Below, piece after piece: positions 1-6,883 of a stretch of 17,539 nucleotides of DNA (position 1 is its first letter; each line of letters starts with the position of its first letter). The position numbers and the translations under genes are program-made. The stretch is taken from positions 1-17,539 of the forward strand of contig CAJUDY010000056.1 of NCBI GenBank assembly GCA_910584945.1, written 5' to 3'. The stretch comes from an uncultured Lachnospiraceae bacterium (GTDB lineage Bacteria > Bacillota > Clostridia > Lachnospirales > Lachnospiraceae). Under the pieces are notes generated by a model. The model did no database searches and was not told the origin of the DNA. It saw only the letters and a list, made by a program, of their open reading frames with translations.

Positions 1-1
1 G

Positions 2-60
2 GCTGCTTTAGCAGCATACCGAACCTACCGGCTTTAGCCGGTAGTGGTTCAGTTCCGGTA
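2..60. repeat. Tandem palindromic hairpins with TTTA loops (REP/MITE-like)
   Basis: Two adjacent hairpins are visible. Positions 2-6 (GCTGC-type arm) pair with 11-15 around a TTTA loop. Positions 25-32 (CTACCGGC) pair with 37-44 (GCCGGTAG) around a second TTTA loop. An outer stem, 17-24 with 52-60, adds about 8 pairs with one bulge. Both hairpins share the core GCTTTAGC, which suggests a repeat family rather than a chance palindrome. The kinase reading frame to the right is open only from just inside the element, and an in-frame TAG sits at 42-44 within it. The element starts at the window edge, so its full extent is unknown. A terminator is less likely because no T-run follows. Confidence 0.55.
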
Positions 61-470
61 TTAATTCCGATGAAAATGCCGTGATGAAGGAGCTGTACCT
101 TACGGCCGATCCGGTGAAGCGCGCCGTGGCGGCGCAGGAAAAAGCCATCCGCCATATTGCGGATGCGGGCTCCTGTGTCATTATAGGGCGTTCGGCGGAT
201 TATGTGCTGCGTCATTATCCGGACGTGGTGCGCGTCTTTATCTATGCCCCGAAAAGCTACCGTGAGAAAAAGGTAATGGAGATGTATGGGGACAGCCCCA
301 AAGATGCGAAAAAGAGCATTGCAAGGTCGGATGCCGCAAGGAGCGCGTACTATAAAAGCGTTTCCGGGCAGGAGTGGGGGAATCCGCACGGCTATGAATT
401 GTGCATTGACTCATCCGTGGGGGAGGAGGCGGCAGCCAACATGATCTGCAGCTATACGCAAGTGCGGTAA
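45..470 (+). pseudogene. Cytidylate kinase-like protein, 5'-truncated remnant
   Basis: The frame is open from 45 to the stop at 470. It resembles the C-terminal two thirds of the cytidylate kinase-like family (small P-loop NMP-kinase-related proteins of Clostridia, about 200 aa). Recognisable parts are the segment CVIIGRSADYVLRHYPDVV followed by VFIYAP, an Arg/Lys-rich lid-like stretch (KSIARSDAARSAYY), and the family C-terminus with EWGNPHGYELCIDSS. The N-terminal P-loop expected in the family is missing. Upstream of the homology lies a palindromic repeat with an in-frame stop instead of coding sequence. The first possible starts (GTG at 81, ATG at 84) have no convincing ribosome binding site and fall inside the homologous region, so I read this as a broken gene. 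The missing 5' part could lie left of the window. Confidence 0.7.
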
Positions 471-591
471 GGCTGTTGATAATCGCTGCCTTTCTGAATT
501 CCATAAATTCTCTGCAGAAACGCTTTCTTTTTCTGCCAGACGCCCCTGCGCACGAAAGCGGAACCTACAAAAAAGCAGAGACAGGGTATTT

Positions 592-1010
592 ATGGAAAGA
601 TTATTGGAAACGATATGAAAGAGGACCGTATCAGACAGGCCGCTTGTCAAATCTTATGACAAGCACTTCTCTCGCTTTGGGGGAGGCGTATATGGATGGG
701 GATTTGGAGATTGAGGGTGATCTGTATTATGTGTTAGACCATTTTTTAGGGCAGATGGACAGATTTTCCACGGATGAATCCGCATTAAAAAAACTGATGT
801 TTACATCAACGGCAAAGAAAAACCAGCAGAAGGAAGTACAGAGCCACTATGACATTGGGAATGATTTTTATAAGCTGTGGCTGGATGAAACCATGAGCTA
901 TTCCTGCTTCATTTTATCAGCGCCTTAAAGGAGCAACCCGGTGATCCGTGGATGAAAAAGTATATCTTTCCCGGCGGCACTGTTCCGAGCCTGCGGGAAA
1001 TGCGCTCCTG
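592..1010 (+). pseudogene. cfa: Cyclopropane-fatty-acyl-phospholipid synthase relic
   Basis: From about 650 the frame encodes typical CFA synthase sequence: SLALGEAYMDGDLEIEGDL, then QSHYDIGNDFYKLWLDETMS followed by YSC, ending at a stop at 928. The family resumes in another frame from about 907 with LHFISALKEQPGDPW and KKYIFPGG, then TVPSLREM, fading out near 1010. A full protein is about 390 aa. The roughly 100 residues between these blocks, which hold the SAM-binding DIGCGWG motif and most of the methyltransferase fold, are absent. The N-terminus is also degenerate, and the C-terminus is lost before the convergent bioA. An intact enzyme would transfer a methylene group from SAM to unsaturated membrane lipid acyl chains. 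This copy cannot be catalytic. Confidence 0.8.
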
Positions 1011-1080
1011 TGCGGTGGTATTGATTTTGAGAACGGGGAAGGCCATTGGTCCTTGTACGGTTGCGCCAGATTGTCTTAAG

Positions 1081-2280
1081 CTATCTGGAAAACCACGTCT
1101 TCATGGTGTCAAGTATTGCAACAAGTTCTTCTTCGCCGATGATATAAGGCACCATGGCGTACAGATACCGTAAAAACGGACGGGCAAAGACGCCCCGCTC
1201 ATAAGCAAACTGCTGATAACCGGCGAGTACTTCCGGGTCATGGACTTCGATGCAGACGCATCCGCCCATGATCCGGATTTCTTTGATTCTGGGGTCGGTA
1301 AAGCCTTCCATCTCTCTCCTTGTGACGGCTTCGATCCGGCGGATTTTCGTCAGGTAGTCTTCCTGCTCAAAAAGCTCGATGGATTTCTGTGCCACGCTGC
1401 AGGCCAGGGGATTGCCCATGAAGGTGGGGCCGTGCATCAGGGCTTTGTCCGGGTCGTCGTCATAGAAGCCTTCGTATACTTTTTGATTTGCCACGGTGGC
1501 CGCATGGCCGATATAGCCTCCGGTCAGCGCTTTTCCAAGAACCAGGATATCCGGCAGGACCAGGTCTGCCACGAACCGGTTTCCGGTCCGGCCGAAGCCG
1601 GTGGCCACCTCATCGAAGATCAAAAGGACATCGTACTGATCGCAAAGCTCCCGGGCTCTTTTCAGGAAAGAGAGATCATACATGCGCATGCCGCCGGCTC
1701 CCTGCAGCAGGGGTTCCACGATCAGACAGTTCAGGTCTTCGTGACAGAGCTCGAAAGCAGTCTCGAGGGCGGGGATCTCAGTGGGGACATGGACGACGTT
1801 GGGGTTTGAGCCGTAGGCTTCCAGGATGAAGTGGTAGTCTTCGTCATCCCCCACCTCCATGGTTTTGAAAGTGTCGCCGTGGTAAGAGTGAGTCAAAGAC
1901 AGCACCTTTGTGCGGTGCAGTTCTCCGCGATTGACATAATACTGCAGCGCCATTTTGAGGGCGACCTCCACAGCTACACTGCCGGAGTCAGAGAAAAAAC
2001 TGTAATTCAGGTCTCCCGGAAGCCAGTGCTCCAGAGTGGCGGAGAGCTTTTCCACCGGGTCATGGGTGAGGCCGCCCAGCATCACGTGGGAAAAGCGCTC
2101 CGCCTGTGACTTGATGGCTTCGGTCAGCACCGGGTGCTTGTAACCGTGAATCACGCTCCACCAGGAGGAGACCGAATCGATCATCCGGTTGTCCTCGGTG
2201 TAGAGCCAGACGCCTTTGGCGTCAATGATTTTGTAAGGATCTTTCATTGTTTTCATCTGCTGATATGGATACCAGATCAT
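1081..2280 (-). CDS. bioA: Adenosylmethionine-8-amino-7-oxononanoate aminotransferase
   Basis: A class III, fold-type I PLP aminotransferase of 399 aa. It converts 7-keto-8-aminopelargonate (KAPA) to 7,8-diaminopelargonate using SAM as amino donor, in the cytoplasm. BioA hallmarks are the N-terminal WYPYQQM (Tyr6 corresponds to the SAM-contacting Tyr of E. coli BioA), the WW pair at 40-41, SDSGSVAVEVALKMA near 97-111, SYHGDT near 132, FDEVATGFGRTG at 222-233, and the Schiff-base lysine K250 in LVLGKALTGG. GPTFMGNPLACSVA follows near 284. It is last in the bioY-bioB-bioD-bioA operon, 77 bp after bioD, with a GAGGAG ribosome binding site about 7 nt before ATG. It is slightly shorter than E. coli BioA but has every core motif. 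Its 3' end runs up against the convergent cfa relic, and no clear terminator is visible there. Confidence 0.95.
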   Translation of the reverse strand: MIWYPYQQMKTMKDPYKIIDAKGVWLYTEDNRMIDSVSSWWSVIHGYKHPVLTEAIKSQAERFSHVMLGGLTHDPVEKLSATLEHWLPGDLNYSFFSDSGSVAVEVALKMALQYYVNRGELHRTKVLSLTHSYHGDTFKTMEVGDDEDYHFILEAYGSNPNVVHVPTEIPALETAFELCHEDLNCLIVEPLLQGAGGMRMYDLSFLKRARELCDQYDVLLIFDEVATGFGRTGNRFVADLVLPDILVLGKALTGGYIGHAATVANQKVYEGFYDDDPDKALMHGPTFMGNPLACSVAQKSIELFEQEDYLTKIRRIEAVTRREMEGFTDPRIKEIRIMGGCVCIEVHDPEVLAGYQQFAYERGVFARPFLRYLYAMVPYIIGEEELVAILDTMKTWFSR

Positions 2281-2357
2281 TGTATATCTCCTCGTTAAAG
2301 TTTTTCATCCTGTCTTCCGGTGTCCGGACCGACGCTGTATTGTATTTGGATGAGTTG

Positions 2358-3041
2358 CTATTCGTAAAGACCGGCCAGTATCTTCGGGTCCATGTCAAGT
2401 TCTGTGCCGCCTTCCCGGACGCAGGCGAGGACGGGAAGGCCGGTCCGGTGTTCGCACATGCGCAGGTTGTCTTCTTCCATAACGTCTCCCGGATGGAAAT
2501 GGTTGAAAAGGATTCCTTTTACCGGAATGTGTTTCGTGCGCAGGTACTCTGTGGTCAGGACTACGCTGTTGATCGTTCCAAGCCCGGCGTCCGCCACGAT
2601 CAGACAGGAGAGGCCGAGCGTTTGAATCACGTCCTCCAGCCAGAGTTCTCCCTCGTCAAAGCAGAGGGGGCAGAGGATGCCGCCGCTTCCTTCCATGGTC
2701 ACATAATCATATTGGGCCATGAGTTTATGAAATCCTTCCCGTACTACCTCCATCCGTACCGGATTTCCTTCCAGGCGGGAGGCCAGATGGGGAGAGACTG
2801 CCGTCTCGTAGACGTAGGGACACATGGAGGAGAGAGGCTGGGTGATGCCGGAGATCTCCTTTACATACCGGGCGTCTCCAGGGATCAGACTTCCGTCCGG
2901 GCAGCGCGTATTGCCGCTCATGGCAGCCTTATAGTAGGCAGCGTTTTTCCCGCTGTCTTTTAACTTTTTGACGATCAGTCCGGTCACAAAAGTTTTGCCC
3001 ACGTCCGTGCCGGTTCCGGTGATAAACAGTGCCTTAGCCAT
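2358..3041 (-). CDS. bioD: ATP-dependent dethiobiotin synthetase
   Basis: 227 aa, normal length for BioD. It closes the ureido ring of dethiobiotin from diaminopelargonate, CO2 and ATP. The P-loop is GTGTDVGKT at residues 9-17, directly after the first strand (ALFIT). The substrate-side Lys/Ser stretch is YYKAAMSG. EGSGGILCP matches the family EGAGG region that contacts nucleotide and metal, with Ser in place of Ala. VADAGLGTINSVVLTTEYLR is the conserved segment that follows. The start ATG overlaps the bioB stop by 8 bp (3034-3041), indicating translational coupling; the GAGGTGA ribosome binding site lies inside the end of bioB. It supplies the substrate of the adjacent BioB. Confidence 0.96.
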   Translation of the reverse strand: MAKALFITGTGTDVGKTFVTGLIVKKLKDSGKNAAYYKAAMSGNTRCPDGSLIPGDARYVKEISGITQPLSSMCPYVYETAVSPHLASRLEGNPVRMEVVREGFHKLMAQYDYVTMEGSGGILCPLCFDEGELWLEDVIQTLGLSCLIVADAGLGTINSVVLTTEYLRTKHIPVKGILFNHFHPGDVMEEDNLRMCEHRTGLPVLACVREGGTELDMDPKILAGLYE

Positions 3042-4011
3042 TATACAACTTCACCTCGAATCCTGATTCTCTGATCAACTCCATGTCGGTCTCTACCGTA
3101 ATTCCCGCTGTGGTCAGCATATCGCCGGAGATGGCGGCATTGGCCCCGCTTCGGAAGCATCGCGCTCCCTTGTCGCCCACCAGTCCCCGGCCGCCGGCCA
3201 GGCGTATGGAGGCATCCGGGATCAGGAAGCGGAAAATGGCGGCGCACCGGCAGGCCTCCTCGTTGCCAAGAGGCGTATGGTGTTCATAGGGGGTTCCGGG
3301 GATCGGATTTAAAAGGTTCATGGGGACGGATTTGACGCCCAGGTTCCGGGCGGTTAATACCATATTAATCCGGTCCTCCATGGTCTCCCCAAGCCCCAGG
3401 ATACCCCCGGAGCAGATGGAAAGTCCGGCTCTTTTCGCCGCTTTTAAGGTCTCGATCTTTTCTTCGTAGGTATGAGTGGTGCAAACCTGGGGGAAATACC
3501 GGGCGGAAGTCTCCAGGTTGCAGTGGACCCGGGAGGCCCCGGCTTCCCGGATCTTCCGAAACTGTTCTTCTCCTAAAAGTCCGAAAGAGACGCAGACCTC
3601 TATGGAAGTTTCCCTTCGGATGACGCGGATGCTCTCACAGACCTGGTCGACTTCCCTGTCCGAAAGCCGCCTCCCGGAGGTGACGATGGAGTAGCGCAGG
3701 ACTCCCTGCGCTTCATTGTGCTTTGCGCCGGTGAGCAGCGCCTCCGTATCCAGCAGAGGGTAATGCTCCCCGCAGGCGGTGTGATAGTGGGCACTCTGGG
3801 CGCAGTACTTGCAGTCCTCCGAGCAGCGGCCGCATTTGCCGTTGATGATCGTGCAGATGTCAAAACCTGTCCCGCAGATCTGACGCCGGATCTCATCCGC
3901 CGCGCCTGTCAGCTCTTCCAGCGGCGCATCTGCTAACAAAAGCGCTTCCTCTTTGTTCACCTGCCCTCCGGACAGGACCTTCTCTTTCAATTGTTCTATG
4001 ATATGATGCAT
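3034..4011 (-). CDS. bioB: Biotin synthase (radical SAM)
   Basis: 325 aa, the usual BioB size. It inserts sulfur into dethiobiotin using a radical-SAM [4Fe-4S] cluster and a sacrificial [2Fe-2S] cluster. The radical SAM motif is C63-SED-C67-KY-C70 in the BioB-typical context CSEDCKYCAQS. Further conserved blocks are YSIVTSGRR, the Cys in SIEVCVSFG, VHCNLETS, GGILGLGE, the loop PMNLLNPIPGTPYE, and the C-terminal RLAGGRG whose Arg is the known unusual [2Fe-2S] ligand. It starts at ATG 4011 after an AGGAGG site, 54 bp downstream of bioY, and overlaps bioD by 8 bp. Confidence 0.97.
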   Translation of the reverse strand: MHHIIEQLKEKVLSGGQVNKEEALLLADAPLEELTGAADEIRRQICGTGFDICTIINGKCGRCSEDCKYCAQSAHYHTACGEHYPLLDTEALLTGAKHNEAQGVLRYSIVTSGRRLSDREVDQVCESIRVIRRETSIEVCVSFGLLGEEQFRKIREAGASRVHCNLETSARYFPQVCTTHTYEEKIETLKAAKRAGLSICSGGILGLGETMEDRINMVLTARNLGVKSVPMNLLNPIPGTPYEHHTPLGNEEACRCAAIFRFLIPDASIRLAGGRGLVGDKGARCFRSGANAAISGDMLTTAGITVETDMELIRESGFEVKLYNG

Positions 4012-4065
4012 TGGGAACCTCCTGTTTCGATATCCATGTTGGGGTCAAAAGGTATATTGCGCCGC

Positions 4066-4620
4066 TTATGTCAGATATGCGACTGCCGGACGCAGGCGCT
4101 TCGCCAGGCCCGCCGCCAGAAAACAGAGGAAAAGATCTCCGGGTACTGCCAGTAAAAAGCAGTAGAGAAATAGGGGCCAGAGCCCAATGGGGGTGTCAAT
4201 CACAAAATTGCAGATCAAATAGTAGTATACCATCCCCATCCCGTACACGATCGCAAGTCCAATCAGGTTGGCAGCCAGAATTTTTCCAAAAGTGAGCCGC
4301 TGCAGTCGCTCCGTGATCCGTCCGGTCGCATAGCTTCCTATAATAAAGCCGATGATGTATCCAAAGGACGGCTTCAGTATATACCAGAAGCCGCCGCCTT
4401 CCGCGAAGACGGGAAGACCCATAAGGCCCAGAAGCGCATAAAGCCCCACACTGCAGGCGCCGAGCCTTCCGCCGAGCAGAAGTCCCGCCATCATGGTAAA
4501 AAGAAACTGGAGGGTAAAAGGAACTACAGGGACTGGAATTTTTAAAAAGGCGCCAACGGCAGTCAGCACGGTGAACAGGGCGCAGAGCGTCATCTCTTTG
4601 GGGGTGATTCTTTTTCTCAT
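4066..4620 (-). CDS. bioY: Biotin ECF transporter substrate-binding subunit BioY
   Basis: 184 aa, highly hydrophobic with about six membrane segments, matching the BioY S-component of energy-coupling-factor transporters. Family features are the N-terminal MTLCALFTVLTAVGAFLKIP, the segment PVPFTLQFLFTMMAGLLLGG with its conserved VPFTLQ, YALLGLMGLPVFAEGGG, and KPSFGYIIGF. The C-terminal GDLFLCFLAAGLAKRL is also typical. BioY binds biotin in the membrane and normally works with the general EcfA/A'/T module, which is not encoded here. It is first in the biotin operon, directly behind the BirA-type operator and promoter, with GGAGG at 4627-4631 seven nt upstream. Placement with bioBDA confirms biotin as the substrate. 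Confidence 0.95.
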   Translation of the reverse strand: MRKRITPKEMTLCALFTVLTAVGAFLKIPVPVVPFTLQFLFTMMAGLLLGGRLGACSVGLYALLGLMGLPVFAEGGGFWYILKPSFGYIIGFIIGSYATGRITERLQRLTFGKILAANLIGLAIVYGMGMVYYYLICNFVIDTPIGLWPLFLYCFLLAVPGDLFLCFLAAGLAKRLRPAVAYLT

Positions 4621-4661
4621 ATTGTTCCTCCATGTTGTAGGCTGGTAAATTTTCCATTGAA

Positions 4662-4690
4662 ATGGTAGCAGAAAAAGAATAGATTGTCAA
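4662..4690 (-). promoter_or_regulatory. Biotin operon promoter (extended -10)
   Basis: Read on the minus strand: -35 TTGACA (4690-4685), a 17-bp spacer, and -10 TACCAT (4667-4662) preceded by TGC, giving an extended -10. The predicted start is near 4655, leaving a short leader before the bioY ATG at 4620. The -35 hexamer is perfect and the spacing ideal. Confidence 0.75.
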
Positions 4691-4714
4691 CTTGATTTTT
4701 ACATTGGTTTACTA
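4684..4714. promoter_or_regulatory. BirA-type biotin operator
   Basis: TTGTCAAC at 4684-4691 and GTTTACTA at 4707-4714 form an imperfect inverted repeat with a 15-bp gap. This fits the known Firmicutes BirA site (TTGTTAAC, 14-16 bp, GTTAACAA), with mismatches in each arm. The left arm covers the -35 of the bioY promoter, so biotinyl-AMP-bound BirA would block transcription when biotin is plentiful. The match is by eye, but the position and spacing support it. Confidence 0.75.
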
Positions 4715-4770
4715 TGTTGGCTTTCAAAGACGGATTACCTGTGCGTTCAAAAATTTTGCATTTAGGCATT

Positions 4771-4801
4771 TTCCACAAAAATATAAAATATTTTTGTGGA
4801 A
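4771..4801. promoter_or_regulatory. Perfect 14-bp AT-rich palindrome, candidate operator
   Basis: TTCCACAAAAATAT (4771-4784) is perfectly inverted at 4788-4801 around a 3-nt AAA centre. It lies in the divergent gap between bioY and the beta-glucoside operon, ending 8 bp before the -35 of the latter. No gene reads into it from either side, so a terminator role makes little sense, and an operator for an unidentified regulator is more likely. It does not match the BirA, cre or RAT consensus as I know them. Confidence 0.5.
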
Positions 4802-4809
4802 TTTGACGG

Positions 4810-4838
4810 TTGTTTTCGGGGAGGGTTTTGGTTATAAT
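4810..4838 (+). promoter_or_regulatory. Promoter of the beta-glucoside operon
   Basis: -35 TTGTTT (4810-4815), 17-bp spacer, perfect -10 TATAAT (4833-4838). The predicted start is near 4845, so the transcript begins just ahead of the antiterminator hairpin. The 14-bp palindrome at 4771-4801 lies immediately upstream. Confidence 0.75.
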
Positions 4839-4853
4839 AACAGTAATCTGATA

Positions 4854-4882
4854 GACATGTTACTGGTAAGGCAGGCAGGATC
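4854..4882 (+). promoter_or_regulatory. Ribonucleic antiterminator (RAT) hairpin, LicT/BglG type
   Basis: The core GTTACTG at 4859-4865, a short loop (GTAAG), and GGCAGGCAGGATC-type sequence to 4882 match the RAT consensus bound by LicT/SacY/BglG CAT domains (GTTACTG, then GCAGGCAAAACC). Its 3' end shares GATC (4879-4882) with the 5' arm of the terminator that follows, so the two structures exclude each other. The cognate antiterminator is encoded at 8373-9212. Confidence 0.85.
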
Positions 4883-4929
4883 GATTAAAGATGGCATATT
4901 TTTGTGTACATTTTGATCGGTCTTTTTTT
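4879..4929 (+). terminator. Conditional leader terminator of the bgl operon
   Basis: The 5' arm 4879-4889 (GATCGATTAAA) pairs with 4912-4922 (TTTGATCGGTC) over 11 bp including two G-U pairs, followed by seven T. It sits about 100 bp upstream of the transporter gene and overlaps the RAT. Without active antiterminator, transcription should stop here. Confidence 0.85.
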
Positions 4930-5029
4930 GTGCTTTCCGTACGGTCTAAGAGAGAGCCCGACGGGGTGTAAAGAGTGATTTTGGCCAAATCATGGGAAGA
5001 AAATCCAGACAGAAAAGGAGAACAGGATT
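4930..5029 (+). promoter_or_regulatory. Distal bgl leader with ribosome binding site
   Basis: This stretch joins the leader terminator to the transporter start. It holds a CCGTACGG palindrome (4937-4944), a near-palindrome TGATTTTGGCCAAATCA (4976-4992), and an AGGAG ribosome binding site (5016-5020) nine nt before ATG 5030. No ORF or second RAT is visible, and the two palindromes have no assigned role. Confidence 0.45.
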
Positions 5030-6880
5030 ATGGCAAAGGACTATGCAGCTACTGCGAAAGCGGTATTGAGGGAAATAGGAGGTGAGAAAAATGTCTCCCA
5101 TTTGGAGCATTGTTCTACGCGCCTTCGCTTTTCCATCGTAGATGAGAGCAGGGTAAATAAGGATGCGCTGAAAGCCGTCCCCGGTGTAATGGGAGTGGTG
5201 GGCAGCGGCAGTCAGTGCCAGGTTATCATAGGAAACGATGTGATCGAGGTGTATGACGAGCTTTTGAAGCTGGGCGATTTTTCCAGCAGCGGAGAGGTGA
5301 AAACAGGCGGAGGCAAACGTGATATCGGAGCGGCAGCGCTGGATTTTCTGGTCGGTATCTTCCAGCCGCTTGTTCCGGCGATTGCGGGCGCAGGTATTTT
5401 AAAAGCGCTTTTGACCGTATTGACGACTTTTGGAATATTGACGGCAGACGATACGATCTATAAAGTGTTTTATTATGTGGCGGATGCGGCGCTTTATTAT
5501 CTGCCGATTCTCGTGGCGGTGACCACGGCAACGAAGCTGAATGTCAACCGGCTGGTAGCTGTGTCGATTGTGGGTGCGATGATTTATCCCAATACGGCAG
5601 CATTACTGGCTGCCGAAGGCGGCGCGGCGTTCTTTGGCCTGACGCTCCAGAATGTGGGTTACACGGGACAGGTATTCCCGGCGATTCTGACCGTGGCATT
5701 TATGGCAGTCATCGAGCGGTTCTTCAATAAGATCAGTCCGAAGGCGATCCGGGTATTCTTTGTGCCTTTGATGAGCTTTGCGATTACGTTTCCGGTAGCA
5801 CTGCTGATTCTGGGACCTCTGGGATATAATATCGGAGCGCTTTTAACAACGGTGATCCTTGCCCTCTATAACAGCCTTGGCTGGTTGGCGGTGGCGCTGG
5901 TTGCGGCAATCCTGCCGTTCATGATCTCTCTTGGCATGCATAAAGCGCTTGTACCATATGCAGTGGCATCGATCTCCGATCCGGGATTTGACATGTTGTA
6001 TCTTCCGGCATCTCTGGCACATAATATTTCGGAAGGCGGCGCATGTCTGGCTGTGGCTCTGAAAACAAAGGATGAGAATCTACGTTCCACTGCAATCTCT
6101 GCAGGTATTTCAGGACTGTTCGGTATCACTGAGCCGGCTCTGTACGGTGTGACACTGCAGCACAAAAAAGTGATGATGAGCGTATGCGCTTCCAGTTTTA
6201 TCGGCGGTCTGTTTATCGGTTTGACGAAAATCAAGGCATTCGCGGCAGTGGGACCAGGTATTGCAAGTATGCCCATGTACATTGATCCCGATAACGGCAT
6301 GAACTTTGTCTATGCGGTGGTCGGTTTTGTGATTTCTGTCGCTTTGTCCTTCGTGTTCACGCTGGTTCTGTTTAAAGACGGGGATGTGGCAGAGGCGAAA
6401 GCACCGGAGATTCCGGCTTCGGGTACGCCGCTGGTAAGTCCGCTGGAAGGGAAGCTGATCGATCTGCCGGAAGTCAATGATGAAGCATTTGCGGGCGGCG
6501 TGCTGGGCGACGGCATGGCGGTGATTCCGACAAAAGGCGAATTGTATGCTCCGGCGGATGCAACGATTGATACGGTATTTGACTCCAAGCATGCAATTTC
6601 CATGGTGTGTGATAATGGTGCGGAACTTCTGCTGCACGTCGGCCTGGACACGGTAAAGCTGGAAGGCAGGTATTTTGAGCCGATAGTCAAGAACGGAGAT
6701 CGAGTGAAGGCCGGGGATCTGCTGATGAAGTTTGACATCAAAGCGATCCAAAAAGAGGGATTTGAGGTGGTGACTCCGATTATAATTACAAATTCGGATG
6801 ATTATGAGCTGAAAAAGGCAACAAAAGGAGCCGTGAAGAATGGAGCGGCAATTCTTGCGATTATGAAAAAGGAGGTATAA
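5030..6880 (+). CDS. bglP: PTS beta-glucoside transporter, fused IIBCA
   Basis: 616-aa membrane permease of the glucose/beta-glucoside PTS family, which imports and phosphorylates aryl- or oligo-beta-glucosides. Domain order is B-C-A. IIB spans about 1-80, with phospho-Cys C28 in EHCSTRLRF. The multi-span IIC covers about 100-450 and includes the family signature GITEPALYG. A linker leads to IIA at about 465-616, with the phospho-His H536 in LLLHVGLDTVKL and the second conserved His in SKHAISM (H521). The chain is complete, with every phosphorelay residue present. It is the first gene after the RAT/terminator leader and is followed 3 bp later by the phospho-glucosidase. By analogy with BglP/LicT, its IIB would also phosphorylate and inactivate the co-encoded antiterminator when substrate is absent. 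Confidence 0.95.
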   Translation: MAKDYAATAKAVLREIGGEKNVSHLEHCSTRLRFSIVDESRVNKDALKAVPGVMGVVGSGSQCQVIIGNDVIEVYDELLKLGDFSSSGEVKTGGGKRDIGAAALDFLVGIFQPLVPAIAGAGILKALLTVLTTFGILTADDTIYKVFYYVADAALYYLPILVAVTTATKLNVNRLVAVSIVGAMIYPNTAALLAAEGGAAFFGLTLQNVGYTGQVFPAILTVAFMAVIERFFNKISPKAIRVFFVPLMSFAITFPVALLILGPLGYNIGALLTTVILALYNSLGWLAVALVAAILPFMISLGMHKALVPYAVASISDPGFDMLYLPASLAHNISEGGACLAVALKTKDENLRSTAISAGISGLFGITEPALYGVTLQHKKVMMSVCASSFIGGLFIGLTKIKAFAAVGPGIASMPMYIDPDNGMNFVYAVVGFVISVALSFVFTLVLFKDGDVAEAKAPEIPASGTPLVSPLEGKLIDLPEVNDEAFAGGVLGDGMAVIPTKGELYAPADATIDTVFDSKHAISMVCDNGAELLLHVGLDTVKLEGRYFEPIVKNGDRVKAGDLLMKFDIKAIQKEGFEVVTPIIITNSDDYELKKATKGAVKNGAAILAIMKKEV

Positions 6881-6883
6881 CAG

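Noticed and set aside
4801..5029. CcpA cre site in the bgl promoter or leader
   Set aside because: No stretch matched the cre consensus well enough. Catabolite control can be explained through the PRD2 histidines of LicT.
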